DNA of 47,040 nt from Streptomyces niveus (GTDB taxonomy: Bacteria; Actinomycetota; Actinomycetes; Streptomycetales; Streptomycetaceae), in the NCBI RefSeq assembly GCF_001723055.1, contig NZ_MDCR01000125.1:1-47040 (forward strand). The letters are read 5' to 3'. Under the pieces are notes generated by a model, which ran no database searches, had not been told where the DNA came from, and saw only the letters and a program-made list of their open reading frames with translations. This document shows, one piece after another, positions 33,922-44,034 of the stretch (position 1 is the stretch's first letter; each line of letters starts with the position of its first letter). The position numbers and the translations under genes were made by a program.

Positions 33922-35520
33922 TCAGACCGCGCCCGCTCCGGTGAGCGAGCGCACCTCGGACTCCGCGTGCCTGGCCTCGTCCGGGCGTTCACGGGAGAGG
34001 ACCGTGCCGAGCCAGCCCGCCAGGAAGCCGAGCGGGATCGAGACCAGGCCCGGGTTCTGGAGCGGGAAGACCTGGAAGTCGACGCCCGGGAAGATCGCCG
34101 CCGGGCTGCCGGAGACGACGGGTGAGAACACCACCAGCAGCACGGCCGGCACCAGCCCCCCGTACACCGACCAGACCGCTCCTCGCGTGGTGAAGTTCCG
34201 CCAGAACAGCGAGTAGAGCAGTACGGGGAGGTTGGCGGAGGCGGCGACGGCGAACGCGAGCCCGACGAGGAAGGCCACGTTGAGATCGCGGGCGAGCAGC
34301 CCGAGCGCGATGGCGACGGCTCCGATGCCGGCCGCCGCGAGCCGGGCCACGGCGACCTCGCCGCGCGGCTTTCGCGCGCGTCCCGGCCGCTTGAGCGAGG
34401 CGTACAGATCGTGCGCGACCGAGGCCGACGAGGCGAGCGTGATGCCCGCGACGACGGCGAGGATCGTCGCGAAGGCGACGGCGGCGACCACGGCGAAGAG
34501 AACCGTTCCGCCGGTCGAACCCGCGCCGCCGCCCAGGTCCAGGGCGAGCAGCGGCACCGCCGTGTTCCCCGCCGCGCTCGACGCGCGGACCTCGTCCGTA
34601 CCGACCAGGGCCGCGGCGCCGAAGCCGAGCACGATCGTCATCAGGTAGAAGCCGCCGATGAGCCCGATGGCCCAGACGACGGACCGGCGCGCGGCGCGGG
34701 CGGTCGGCACGGTGTAGAAGCGGGAGAGGATGTGCGGCAGTCCGGCCGTACCGAGCACCAGGGCGAGCCCCAGGCTCATGAAGTCGAAGCGCGCGGTCCA
34801 GCCGCCGCCGTAGGCGAGACCGGGGGCGAGGAACTCCTTCCCGTGGCCGCTGCGTTCGGCGGCGGTCGTGAGCAGCGCGTCGAAGTCGCCGTGGAATCGC
34901 AGCAGTACGAGCACGGTCAGCGCGAGGGTGCCGGCCATCAGCAGCACGGCCTTGACGATCTGGATCCAGGTGGTGGCCCGCATCCCGCCGAGTGTCACAT
35001 AGACGACCATCAGCGCGCCGACGCCGATCACCGTCCACGCGCGCGCCGCCTCGCTCGTGCCGCCGAGCAGCAGCGCGACCAGGCTGCCCGCGCCGACCAT
35101 CTGCGCCACCAGGTAGAGGACCGACACCGCGACGGAGGACGTCCCGGCCGCGATCCTGACCGGGCGCTCCCGCATCCGCGCGGCGACGACGTCGGCCAGT
35201 GTGAACCGGCCGCAGTTGCGGACGAGTTCGGCCACCAGCAGCAGGACGACGAGCCAGGCGACGAGGAAGCCGACGGAGTAGAGCATGCCGTCGTAGCCGA
35301 AGAGGGCGATGAGGCCGGAGATGCCGAGGAAGGAGGCGGCCGACATGTAGTCGCCCGCGATGGCGAAACCATTCTCCATGGGCGAGAAGAGCCGTCCGCC
35401 CGTGTAGAACTCCTCCGCCGAGCCGTGCCGGTGGCGGCTCACCCAGGTGGTGATGCCGAGGGTGACGGCGACGAACGCGCTGAACAGCAGCAGCGCCAGG
35501 GTCTGGTGGTCGCCGCTCAT
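33922..35520 (-). CDS. Sodium:solute symporter (SSS family), acetate/monocarboxylate permease-like
   Basis: A 532-residue membrane protein with about 13 helices, similar to ActP/MctC cation:carboxylate symporters. Diagnostic segments are EEFYTGGRLFSPMENGFAIAG (cut) after TM1, GDYMSAASFLGISGLIA, and GTAGLPHILSRFYTVPTARAARRS. It should import acetate, pyruvate or a related short-chain acid with Na+ or H+. ATG 35520 overlaps the DUF485 stop by four bases (ATGA), reproducing the yjcH-actP arrangement. The C-terminus is a polar cytoplasmic tail. Substrate cannot be fixed from sequence. Confidence 0.9.
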   Translation of the reverse strand: MSGDHQTLALLLFSAFVAVTLGITTWVSRHRHGSAEEFYTGGRLFSPMENGFAIAGDYMSAASFLGISGLIALFGYDGMLYSVGFLVAWLVVLLLVAELVRNCGRFTLADVVAARMRERPVRIAAGTSSVAVSVLYLVAQMVGAGSLVALLLGGTSEAARAWTVIGVGALMVVYVTLGGMRATTWIQIVKAVLLMAGTLALTVLVLLRFHGDFDALLTTAAERSGHGKEFLAPGLAYGGGWTARFDFMSLGLALVLGTAGLPHILSRFYTVPTARAARRSVVWAIGLIGGFYLMTIVLGFGAAALVGTDEVRASSAAGNTAVPLLALDLGGGAGSTGGTVLFAVVAAVAFATILAVVAGITLASSASVAHDLYASLKRPGRARKPRGEVAVARLAAAGIGAVAIALGLLARDLNVAFLVGLAFAVAASANLPVLLYSLFWRNFTTRGAVWSVYGGLVPAVLLVVFSPVVSGSPAAIFPGVDFQVFPLQNPGLVSIPLGFLAGWLGTVLSRERPDEARHAESEVRSLTGAGAV

Positions 35521-36071
35521 CGCCGCCGCTCCCCTGCCGCCGCCCGGTGTTCCTCGGCCCTCGTCCGGTGTTCCTCTGACCTCGTCCGGTCGAAGACGCT
35601 CCAGCGCAGGTCGAGCGCGTCCCGGTCCCGGTGCAGCCGGGCATGGCGGGCGTACGCCCAGGTCAGCAGGAAGGTGCTGAGGAACTGGCCCAATCCGGCG
35701 ACCATCGCCACATTCACGGCCCCCACCACCGGGCGCGCCATCAGACCGGGCGCCGTGGTGGCGGTGACGACATACGCCAGGTACCAGAGCAGGAAGGCGA
35801 GGGTGGCCGGGCCGACGAACCGGCGGTAGCGGCGCCGTACCTGCTGGAAGGCGGCGCTCCGCTGGACCTCCAGATAGATCTCGGCCGCGCCGGGCCGGGC
35901 CGCGTGCCCGTCCGCCGCGCCGGTCCCGGCCGGGCTCCCGGCCGCGGCAGGCGCGACGGGTGTCGTCGGTGTGCCCGTGCCGTCCAGTTCGCCCCAGCCG
36001 GAGGCCGGCGCGTCGTACCAGGGGTCGTCGGTCCGCAACTCCGCGGCGACGCGCCCGTCCTGCTTCTCCAC
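35517..36071 (-). CDS. DUF485 membrane protein (YjcH-like symporter partner), extended N- and C-termini
   Basis: A 184-residue protein. The DUF485 core (about 70-150) has two membrane helices (VGPATLAFLLWYLAYVVTATT, cut, and VAMVAGLGQFLSTFLLTWAYA, cut), preceded by the family motif QRSAAFQQVRRRYRRF. The first 65 residues are a Pro/Ala/Gly-rich extension and the tail is a charged Glu/Arg repeat (RSEEHRTRAEEHRAAAGERRR, cut); both make it longer than the roughly 100-residue enterobacterial form. The start is GTG 36071 with AAGGAG 9 bases upstream. It is coupled to the symporter and lies 97 bases after the NarL-type regulator gene. Confidence 0.88.
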   Translation of the reverse strand: MEKQDGRVAAELRTDDPWYDAPASGWGELDGTGTPTTPVAPAAAGSPAGTGAADGHAARPGAAEIYLEVQRSAAFQQVRRRYRRFVGPATLAFLLWYLAYVVTATTAPGLMARPVVGAVNVAMVAGLGQFLSTFLLTWAYARHARLHRDRDALDLRWSVFDRTRSEEHRTRAEEHRAAAGERRR

Positions 36072-36168
36072 CGGTCAACTCTCCTTGTCAGCGGGCCATT
36101 TCGGCCGCGCCCCAAGGATGGTCAGAACGGGAGGATCCCGGACTCCAGTCCGCTTCGGCTTCACCCCA

Positions 36169-36849
36169 TCAGGTGATATTTGTCCCGGGTGGCCGGATGA
36201 GCCCGTGCTGATAGGCGTAGCGGACCGCCTGCGCCCGGTCGCGTACCCCGGACTTGGCGAAGATGTTGTTGATGTGGGTCTTCACCGTGGCCGGTCCGAT
36301 GTGCAGCCGCCGGGCGATCTCCTGGTTGGAGAGACCTTCGGCGACCAGGGTCAGCACCTCGCTCTCGCGGGCGGTGAGCCCGTCGGGAGCCGTCGCGCGC
36401 TCCGGTACGACGGGGGCCGCGCTCACCCGCTCCAGCAGCCGCCGCTGCACACCGGGGGCGAGTCCGGCGTCCCCGGCCATGACGTCCTGAACGGCCTTGA
36501 CGATCTCCTCGCCGCCCGCGTCCTTGGTCAGATAGCCGCGCGCGCCGGCCCGCAGGGCGGGGAACAGCGAGTCGTCGTCGGCGTAGGTGGTGAGCACCAC
36601 GACCTGGGTCGCCGGATGGCGCTCGCGGATACGGCGCGTCGCCTCGACCCCGTCGCAGCGCGGCATGCGCAGGTCCATCAGGACGACGTCGGGGGCCAGT
36701 TCACCGACGAGGGCCACCGCCTCCTCGCCGTCCTTCGCCGCGCCGACGACCTCGATGCCGGGCAGCAGCCCGAGCAGCATGACAATGCCCTCGCGCACCA
36801 CGGCCTGGTCGTCGGCGACGATCACCCGGGCGGTCGCCGGGGCGCTCAC
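36169..36849 (-). CDS. NarL/LuxR-family response regulator
   Basis: A 226-residue regulator. The receiver domain covers residues 8-122 (VIVADDQAVVREGI, phosphoacceptor Asp59 in VVLMDLRMP, conserved Lys in YLTKDA). A LuxR helix-turn-helix lies at about 162-220 (LTARESEVLTLVAEGLSNQE, cut). The GTG start at 36849 overlaps the kinase stop by four bases (GTGA); the longer upstream frame is not used because it lies inside the kinase gene and lacks family similarity. It is followed at 97 bases by the DUF485/SSS genes, so this pair may control carboxylate uptake directly. Confidence 0.93.
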   Translation of the reverse strand: MSAPATARVIVADDQAVVREGIVMLLGLLPGIEVVGAAKDGEEAVALVGELAPDVVLMDLRMPRCDGVEATRRIRERHPATQVVVLTTYADDDSLFPALRAGARGYLTKDAGGEEIVKAVQDVMAGDAGLAPGVQRRLLERVSAAPVVPERATAPDGLTARESEVLTLVAEGLSNQEIARRLHIGPATVKTHINNIFAKSGVRDRAQAVRYAYQHGLIRPPGTNIT

Positions 36850-38066
36850 GCGGGCACTCGCAGGCGCACGGTGAAGCCCTTCGTCCCGGGCCGGCCGCAC
36901 CGGCCGGAGCCGTACGGATCCTCGTCCGCCCCGGCGTCCTCGTCGACCGAGGCCGTGGGGCCCGCCTCCAGGCTGCCGCCGAGCAGTTCGGCGCGCTCCC
37001 GCATCCCCAGGAGGCCGTATCCGGAGCCGGAGGCGCCGAGTTCGGAACCGGGCTCCTCCGTTCCCTCGTCGCGTATCTCCAGGGTCACCGCGCCCTCCCC
37101 GTACTCAAGTCGCATCGTCACGGCCGCGCCCGGGGCGTGCTTGCGCGCGTTCGTCACCGCCTCCTGCGCGACGCGCCGGACCGCCTGCGAGGCGTCGGCG
37201 GCCAGCAGCCGTGACTCCCCCGCGAATTCGGCCCGCACCCCGTCGACCGCCAGCTCCCGCAGATAGTCCTCCACGGGGGCCAGCCCGCCACGGAGCGCGG
37301 CGAGCGCCTGACGTGTCTCGACCAGACCGAGCCTGGCCATGCCCCGCGCCTCCACCACGCGCCGCAGCACCTGCTCGCGGTCGTACCCGCCCTCGATCTG
37401 GAGGCGCGCGGCCTCCAGATGCACGAGTTGGGCCGAGAGGCTGTGGGCCAGCACGTCATGTATCTCGCGGGCGATCCTGGCCCGCTCGGCCAGCGCCGCC
37501 GACTCCGCCTCGGCCGCCCGCGCGGCACGCTCCTGCGCCAGCAGCAGGAATCCGGCGGCGCGCGCCTGGCCGTCGAGCCGCAGCGTGTAGCCGCCGAGCA
37601 GGACGGCGCCCATGGTCACCATCGTGTCGAGGAGACTCCCGACCTCCGCCAGCAGGATGATCGCCAACAGCACCGCCCAGACACCGACGGCCGGCGCCGG
37701 CGGCAGTCCCCTCAGCGCGAGAAAGGCGATCAGGACCCAGAGCAGCACGGCCGTCCCGTCGGCCCCCGCCCCGTACGCCCCGCCGCCCAGCAGCGCGAGC
37801 ACCAGCAGCGGCGCGAGCGAGGGAAGCAGCCGTCTCGCCACGGTCCACCGGTGGAAGAGCAGCGCGGCTCCGGCGAAGCAGAGCAGGCCCAGCGGGGGCA
37901 GCGCCACCCCCCAGCCGTGGAAGACCTTCGCGGCGTACGCGCTCATGACGAGCCAGCAGGCGAGCGCGGCCCACAGCAGGACGTCCAGCGCGGTCCTGAC
38001 GGGCGGCACCCCCACGCGGGTCAGCGCCTCCTTGCTCGGCCACCCGGTCATGGCACCGATCGACAT
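36846..38066 (-). CDS. NarL-system sensor histidine kinase (HisKA_3 type)
   Basis: A 406-residue kinase. An N-terminal membrane module of about five to six helices (28-160) has almost no extracytoplasmic domain, suggesting sensing within the membrane. A short coiled coil (178-200) follows, then the HisKA_3 dimerisation domain with phosphoacceptor His203 (REIHDVLAHSLSAQLVHLE, cut), and an ATPase domain (VAQEAVTNARKHAPG, GYGLLGMRERAELLGG). A Gly/Asp/Glu-rich insertion sits near the C-terminus. ATG 38066 is chosen for the GAGAAGGGG upstream; ATG 38051 is possible. It is probably the first gene of a unit kinase - regulator - DUF485 - SSS. Confidence 0.92.
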   Translation of the reverse strand: MSIGAMTGWPSKEALTRVGVPPVRTALDVLLWAALACWLVMSAYAAKVFHGWGVALPPLGLLCFAGAALLFHRWTVARRLLPSLAPLLVLALLGGGAYGAGADGTAVLLWVLIAFLALRGLPPAPAVGVWAVLLAIILLAEVGSLLDTMVTMGAVLLGGYTLRLDGQARAAGFLLLAQERAARAAEAESAALAERARIAREIHDVLAHSLSAQLVHLEAARLQIEGGYDREQVLRRVVEARGMARLGLVETRQALAALRGGLAPVEDYLRELAVDGVRAEFAGESRLLAADASQAVRRVAQEAVTNARKHAPGAAVTMRLEYGEGAVTLEIRDEGTEEPGSELGASGSGYGLLGMRERAELLGGSLEAGPTASVDEDAGADEDPYGSGRCGRPGTKGFTVRLRVPA

Positions 38067-38141
38067 GCGAAGCCCCTTCTCTCGGCTTCGATGCTACGGA
38101 GCGCGACGGCCCGCCGAATCCCCTTGTGGGGGGAGTGGGGA

Positions 38142-38181
38142 ACGGCGCCGGGCTCCACCCGTGGGTGGAGCCCGGCGCCGT
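38142..38181 (-). terminator. Terminator of parE
   Basis: A perfect 19-base inverted repeat, arms 38142-38160 and 38163-38181, with a 2-base gap that opens into a small loop. It lies 15 bases past the parE stop, upstream of the kinase promoter. Confidence 0.93.
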
Positions 38182-38196
38182 GTGTGCTCCGTGGGC

Positions 38197-40323
<2,127 letters not shown>

Positions 40324-40756
40324 GCGGTTCGCTCCTCGCTGAATTTGAAATGTGGCCCGAGTGGGTAAGGGCCCGGCATCGGTCGCCGCTCAGAGGGTAC
40401 AGAGGCCTGGTAGAGCCGTTGTAGCGCCACCCTATTGAATTCTCATGCTAACCGAGACTCGCATGAGTGTTCGATCGCTCGATGGAGTGAAGCACACATC
40501 ACGTTCCCTTCCAGGCATGAACCATTTAGGCTCCGGGCACGTCCTCATCAACAACCGGCAAGCCGGCCGGGGAGGATCGACCCTGACAAGCAACGCGAAA
40601 CCGTAAAGCGAAGCAATACGGCTCATTCGCCGCCAACCGGCAGCAGACAGCCGCCTCGGGAAGAAGTTTCGAGGAAAGGCCGCGAGCGGGAACGTTTTCG
40701 GCCTGGTTGGATGTTGACCCTGGTACGACAGCTCGTCGAGCTAGAGAAGAGGCGAC
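40324..40756. promoter_or_regulatory. Divergent intergenic region between parE and the DUF7455 gene
   Basis: These 433 bases hold no gene I can support. They carry the parE promoter on one side and, on the other, a TTGACC at 40710-40715 that could be a -35 box for the small zinc-ribbon gene. The middle (about 40430-40520) is locally AT-richer and contains the inverted repeat listed at 40442-40467. A GAAGAGG ribosome site precedes the GTG at 40757. Confidence 0.5.
40442..40467. promoter_or_regulatory. Inverted repeat CTCATGC-N12-GCATGAG in the parE upstream region
   Basis: Perfect 7-base arms (40442-40448, 40461-40467) about 120 bases upstream of the parE start. Candidate operator; no known binding protein is assigned. 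Confidence 0.4.
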
Positions 40757-40987
40757 GTGACTACTGTTCTGACCCCCGCGAGCCCGCTGACGGCCGCTGA
40801 CCGCTGCGACCGCTGCGGCGCCCAGGCATATCTGCGCGTCGTCCTGACCAGCGGTGGTGAACTGCTCTTCTGCGCCCACCACGGACGCAAGTTCGAGCCG
40901 GAACTCAAGAAGATCGCCGCGGAAATACAGGATGAGACCGACCGACTGACGGCCGTGCAGGCCGCCGCCGGTGAAGAGGAACACTGA
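40757..40987 (+). CDS. Small zinc-ribbon-like protein (DUF7455)
   Basis: A 76-residue protein with two Cys/His pairs, CDRCG (Cys17, Cys20) and FCAHH (Cys39 with His41/His42), spaced for one structural zinc site. A charged helical tail (KFEPELKKIAAEIQDETDRL, cut) follows. Small proteins of this form are conserved beside hrdB in Streptomyces; the function is unknown. The start is GTG 40757 with GAAGAGG 7 bases upstream. It ends at a hairpin shared with the convergent protease gene. Confidence 0.88.
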   Translation: MTTVLTPASPLTAADRCDRCGAQAYLRVVLTSGGELLFCAHHGRKFEPELKKIAAEIQDETDRLTAVQAAAGEEEH

Positions 40988-41032
40988 TACCTCGCATCCA
41001 CGACGAGCCAAGGGCCGATCCAGGACCGGCCG

Positions 41033-41071
41033 ACGGGCCGCCACCCCGGTTGAACCGGGATGGCGGCCCGT
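41033..41071. terminator. Bidirectional terminator between the DUF7455 and protease genes
   Basis: Arms 41033-41049 and 41055-41071 pair over 17 bases with one C/A mismatch and a TTGAA loop, and are followed on the plus strand by a T-rich stretch. Confidence 0.87.
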
Positions 41072-41109
41072 TCTCATTTCCCGCGTCCGGCGCTCCCGCC
41101 GCGCGGGCC

Positions 41110-41958
41110 TCAGCCCGCCCGGCGCGCCCCGGTGGCGGCGGCCACCTCCTCGACGGCCGAGGTGATCCGTGTGTAGACCCCCGGACTCCCGGCCCGCCCG
41201 CAGCCGCTCCCCCACGAGACCAGCCCGATGAGCCGCCCACGGGCCACCAGCGGCCCGCCACTGTCTCCCTGGCAGGCGTCGTGCCCGCCCTGGGGATCGC
41301 CGGCGCAGAGCATCGTGGAAGCCGCGTAACGGCCCCCTGAGCCTCCCGGGTAGGCGCGCTCGCACTCGGAGTCCGCCAGGACCGTCACAGGGGCTGAGCG
41401 CAGCGCGGAGGCGTACTTCCCCTCGCCGGTGGTGTCGCCCCAGCCGTACACCTTCGCCGAGGTGCCCGGAGCCAGTGCCTCCGAGCCGGGATCGGCCGGA
41501 CGAACGGCGTAACGCGCGGGCAGTGCCTGCGCCAGGGTCAGCACCGCGAGGTCGGAGACGTGGGTGGCGGGCTCGTACGCCGGGTCGATCCGCACGGAAC
41601 CGACCCGGATCTCCTTGCCGCCCTTCCCGCGCAGCTGCTCCCTCCCCGCGATGACCCGCAGATCGCTCACGTCCTCCGGTTTCACCCCGAGCACGTCCCG
41701 GCCCATGCAGTGCGCGGCCGTGAGCACCTTCGTGGGCGCCACGACCACGCCGCCGCAGAACTGGCCCGCGCGGGTGTCCCCGAAGCGCTCACGGCTGGAG
41801 AGGGCCACGACCCAGGGGCTCTCCTCGGTCGGCGCCGGCTCCCCGCCCACGACCACCCGGTCAGCGGCGGCCGGCACGGGGGACACGAGCGGCAGCACCG
41901 CCCCCGCGACGATCGTGGCCAGTCCTCCCGTGATCACTCGGGCAATAGGGCGTCGCAT
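41110..41958 (-). CDS. Secreted trypsin-like serine protease (S1 family)
   Basis: A 282-residue secreted protease. The signal peptide (about 1-32, basic start then GGLATIVAGAVLPLVSPVPA) ends near AAA/D, and the mature part begins close to VVGGEPAPTEESPWVV. The catalytic triad is complete: His83 (TAAHC), Asp136 (SDLAVL) and Ser233 (GDSGGP). Asp227 at the base of the S1 pocket (HDACQGDSGG) predicts cleavage after Arg/Lys. Paired Cys residues suggest three disulfides. The start is ATG 41958 with AGGAG upstream. Monocistronic and unrelated in function to its neighbours as far as can be seen. Confidence 0.93.
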   Translation of the reverse strand: MRRPIARVITGGLATIVAGAVLPLVSPVPAAADRVVVGGEPAPTEESPWVVALSSRERFGDTRAGQFCGGVVVAPTKVLTAAHCMGRDVLGVKPEDVSDLRVIAGREQLRGKGGKEIRVGSVRIDPAYEPATHVSDLAVLTLAQALPARYAVRPADPGSEALAPGTSAKVYGWGDTTGEGKYASALRSAPVTVLADSECERAYPGGSGGRYAASTMLCAGDPQGGHDACQGDSGGPLVARGRLIGLVSWGSGCGRAGSPGVYTRITSAVEEVAAATGARRAG

Positions 41959-42035
41959 ACAGGGCTCCTGACTCTCCGGTGACTCCTACTGACACAGAGT
42001 CACCCATTGAGCCGACAAACGCATCCCCGCAACGC

Positions 42036-42075
42036 CTGAGGGCCCGCGATCCCGGTCGGGATCGCGGGCCCTCAG
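42036..42075 (-). terminator. Terminator of hrdB
   Basis: A perfect 18-base inverted repeat, arms 42036-42053 and 42058-42075, with a GGTC loop, about 30 bases past the hrdB stop. Confidence 0.93.
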
Positions 42076-42105
42076 AAGGGCTGTGCCATGGGCCGGGAAG
42101 CGGCC

Positions 42106-43656
42106 CTAGTCCAGGTAGTCGCGCAGTACCTGGGAACGTGACGGGTGGCGGAGCTTGGACATCGTCTTCGACTCGATCTGACGAATCCGCTCACGCGTCA
42201 CGCCGTAGACCTTGCCGATCTCGTCCAGCGTCTTGGGCTGGCCGTCGGTGAGACCGAAGCGCATGGAGACCACGCCGGCCTCACGCTCGGAGAGCGTGTC
42301 GAGCACCGAGTGCAGCTGCTCCTGGAGAAGCGTGAAGCTGACCGCGTCGGCCGGGACGACCGCCTCGGAGTCCTCGATCAGGTCACCGAACTCGCTGTCG
42401 CCGTCCTCACCCAGGGGGGTGTGCAGCGAGATCGGCTCACGTCCGTACTTCTGGACCTCGATGACCTTCTCAGGGGTCATGTCGAGCTCCTTGGCCAGCT
42501 CCTCCGGGGTGGGCTCACGGCCCAGGTCCTGGAGCATCTGGCGCTGCACGCGCGCGAGCTTGTTGATGACCTCGACCATGTGCACCGGGATACGGATGGT
42601 GCGTGCCTGGTCGGCCATGGCGCGGGTGATCGCCTGACGGATCCACCAGGTGGCGTACGTGGAGAACTTGTAGCCCTTGGTGTAGTCGAACTTCTCGACC
42701 GCGCGGATCAGACCCAGGTTGCCCTCCTGGATCAGATCCAGGAAGAGCATGCCGCGGCCGGTGTAGCGCTTGGCCAGCGAGACCACCAGCCGGAGGTTGG
42801 CCTCCAGCAGGTGGTTCTTGGCGCGGCGCCCGTCCTCGGCGATGATCTCCAGCTCGCGCTTGAGCTTGGGGGCGAGCTTGTCGGCGTTCGCCAGCTTGTC
42901 CTCGGCGAACAGACCCGCCTCGATGCGCTTGGCGAGCTCGACCTCCTGCTCGGCGTTGAGGAGCGGGACCTTGCCGATCTGCTTGAGGTAGTCCTTGACC
43001 GGGTCGGCGGTGGCGCCCGCGACGGCGACCTGCTGGGCCGGCGCGTCGTCCTCGTCGTCGTCGGAGAGGACGAAGCCCTTGTTCTCGCCCTCGGTCTCCT
43101 CCTCCTCGCCCTTGCCGGCCTGAACCTCCTCGGGCGTCTCCTCGCCCTCGGCGGCCTCGTCGGCGTCCTTCTTGCCCGCGGTCTTCTTCGCCGCGACCTT
43201 CTTGACGGCGGTCTTCTTGGCCGCCGCCTTCTTGGCCACGGTCTTCTTCGCCGCCGCCTTCTTGGCGGGCGCGGCGCTCTCGTCGGCGGGCGTCTCGACG
43301 GTCTCGGAGACCGGGGCGGCGCTGGCCGCGACGGTCTTCGTGTGGACGGTCTTGGCGGCGACTGTCTTGGTGGCGGTGCGCTTCGCCGGGCTCTTCGCAG
43401 CGACGCTCTTACGGGCGCGCTTGGGCGACTCCGCGGCAGCACTGACCATCAGCGTCACACCCTCTTCCTCGAGGATCTGGTTGAGGCTGCGCAGAACATT
43501 CTTCCACTGGGTTGGCGGAATCTGGTCAGCCTCGAAGGCCCGACGCACGTCGTCGCCGGCGATCTGCCCATCAGCCTTTCCCCGCTCGATGAGCGCCATC
43601 ACAGACTCGGACTCGGCGATCTCCGGCGGGAGCGTACGGGATGTGCTGGCCGACAC
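42106..43656 (-). CDS. hrdB: Principal RNA polymerase sigma factor HrdB
   Basis: The essential housekeeping sigma-70 factor of Streptomyces, 516 residues. The N-terminal part ([16 protein letters not shown]) is the actinobacterial form. A Lys/Ala repeat tract (about 130-163) and an acidic tract (164-205) follow, then region 1.2 ([20 protein letters not shown], from about 218), region 2 ([40 protein letters not shown], cuts), region 3 and region 4 ([20 protein letters not shown]). The core matches HrdB as I know it almost residue for residue. GTG 43656 is chosen because GAGAGG precedes it and the protein then starts exactly as in S. coelicolor; a TTG at 43662 is in frame but abuts that site. 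It has a leader of roughly 160 bases. Confidence 0.97.
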   Translation of the reverse strand: MSASTSRTLPPEIAESESVMALIERGKADGQIAGDDVRRAFEADQIPPTQWKNVLRSLNQILEEEGVTLMVSAAAESPKRARKSVAAKSPAKRTATKTVAAKTVHTKTVAASAAPVSETVETPADESAAPAKKAAAKKTVAKKAAAKKTAVKKVAAKKTAGKKDADEAAEGEETPEEVQAGKGEEEETEGENKGFVLSDDDEDDAPAQQVAVAGATADPVKDYLKQIGKVPLLNAEQEVELAKRIEAGLFAEDKLANADKLAPKLKRELEIIAEDGRRAKNHLLEANLRLVVSLAKRYTGRGMLFLDLIQEGNLGLIRAVEKFDYTKGYKFSTYATWWIRQAITRAMADQARTIRIPVHMVEVINKLARVQRQMLQDLGREPTPEELAKELDMTPEKVIEVQKYGREPISLHTPLGEDGDSEFGDLIEDSEAVVPADAVSFTLLQEQLHSVLDTLSEREAGVVSMRFGLTDGQPKTLDEIGKVYGVTRERIRQIESKTMSKLRHPSRSQVLRDYLD

Positions 43657-43773
43657 GAACAACCTCTCGGAACGATGGAAACGGCTTCCGGCTCCCCCCA
43701 GGATCGGGGCGGAGCCGACGACCGTCGACTGGGGATGTGCCGACGGCGCGGGCTGGACCTCGGAGCTGGATAC

Positions 43774-43794
43774 AGCGCCACTCCTCGTGGCGCT
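43774..43794 (-). other. Hairpin in the hrdB leader
   Basis: Perfect 8-base arms (43774-43781, 43787-43794) around a 5-base loop, roughly 120 bases before the start codon and about 30 bases inside the transcript if the candidate promoter is right. A regulatory or mRNA-stability role is possible. Confidence 0.5.
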
Positions 43795-43822
43795 ATTCCC
43801 TCCGTGGCTGTCACCTCTTAGG

Positions 43823-43849
43823 TCATCGCCCTGCCTCGCGGAGTGTTAC
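43823..43849 (-). promoter_or_regulatory. Candidate ECF-type promoter of hrdB
   Basis: On the minus strand GTAACA (43849-43844) and CGATGA (43828-43823) are separated by 15 bases. An AAC-containing -35 and CG-starting -10 fit an ECF sigma factor. In Streptomyces the main hrdB promoter is known to depend on the ECF factor ShbA, but I have not compared this sequence with a mapped promoter. Confidence 0.35.
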
Positions 43850-43919
43850 GCCCAATCCACGTGGCCCGAGTCACACCTCATTTGCGGCAAAACAGCCAGA
43901 AGGAATTTTATCGCGCTTT

Positions 43920-43951
43920 CGTGCCGCCGGGCCCGGGGGTCCGGCGGCACG
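43920..43951 (-). terminator. Terminator of the GntR/FCD regulator gene
   Basis: A perfect 11-base inverted repeat, arms 43920-43930 and 43941-43951, with a 10-base GC-rich loop, 83 bases past the GntR stop and upstream of the hrdB promoter. Confidence 0.8.
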
Positions 43952-44034
43952 TGACGCGTACGCCCCCGTCCGCCTTGACCTCTGTCTTCCTGCTCGGCAC
44001 CGCGGGACTCACCCTCAGTACCCCGGTGGCGCCG

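Larger units (their letters stand above)
43657..44034. promoter_or_regulatory. hrdB upstream region
   Basis: These 378 bases hold no supported gene. From right to left they contain the GntR terminator (43920-43951), an AT-rich patch (about 43895-43915), a candidate ECF-type promoter (43823-43849), and a leader with a symmetrical hairpin (43774-43794) and a GAGAGG ribosome site. Confidence 0.6.

Noticed and set aside
42145..43821. Plus-strand Leu/Gly-rich open frame over hrdB that looks like a membrane protein
   Set aside because: Its Leu-rich look is simply the complement of the Lys/Glu/Ala-rich hrdB codons.
43172..43954. Ala/Val/Phe-rich repeat protein frame opposite the hrdB Lys/Ala tract
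   Set aside because: Complement of the AAG/GCC codon repeat in hrdB; not an independent gene.
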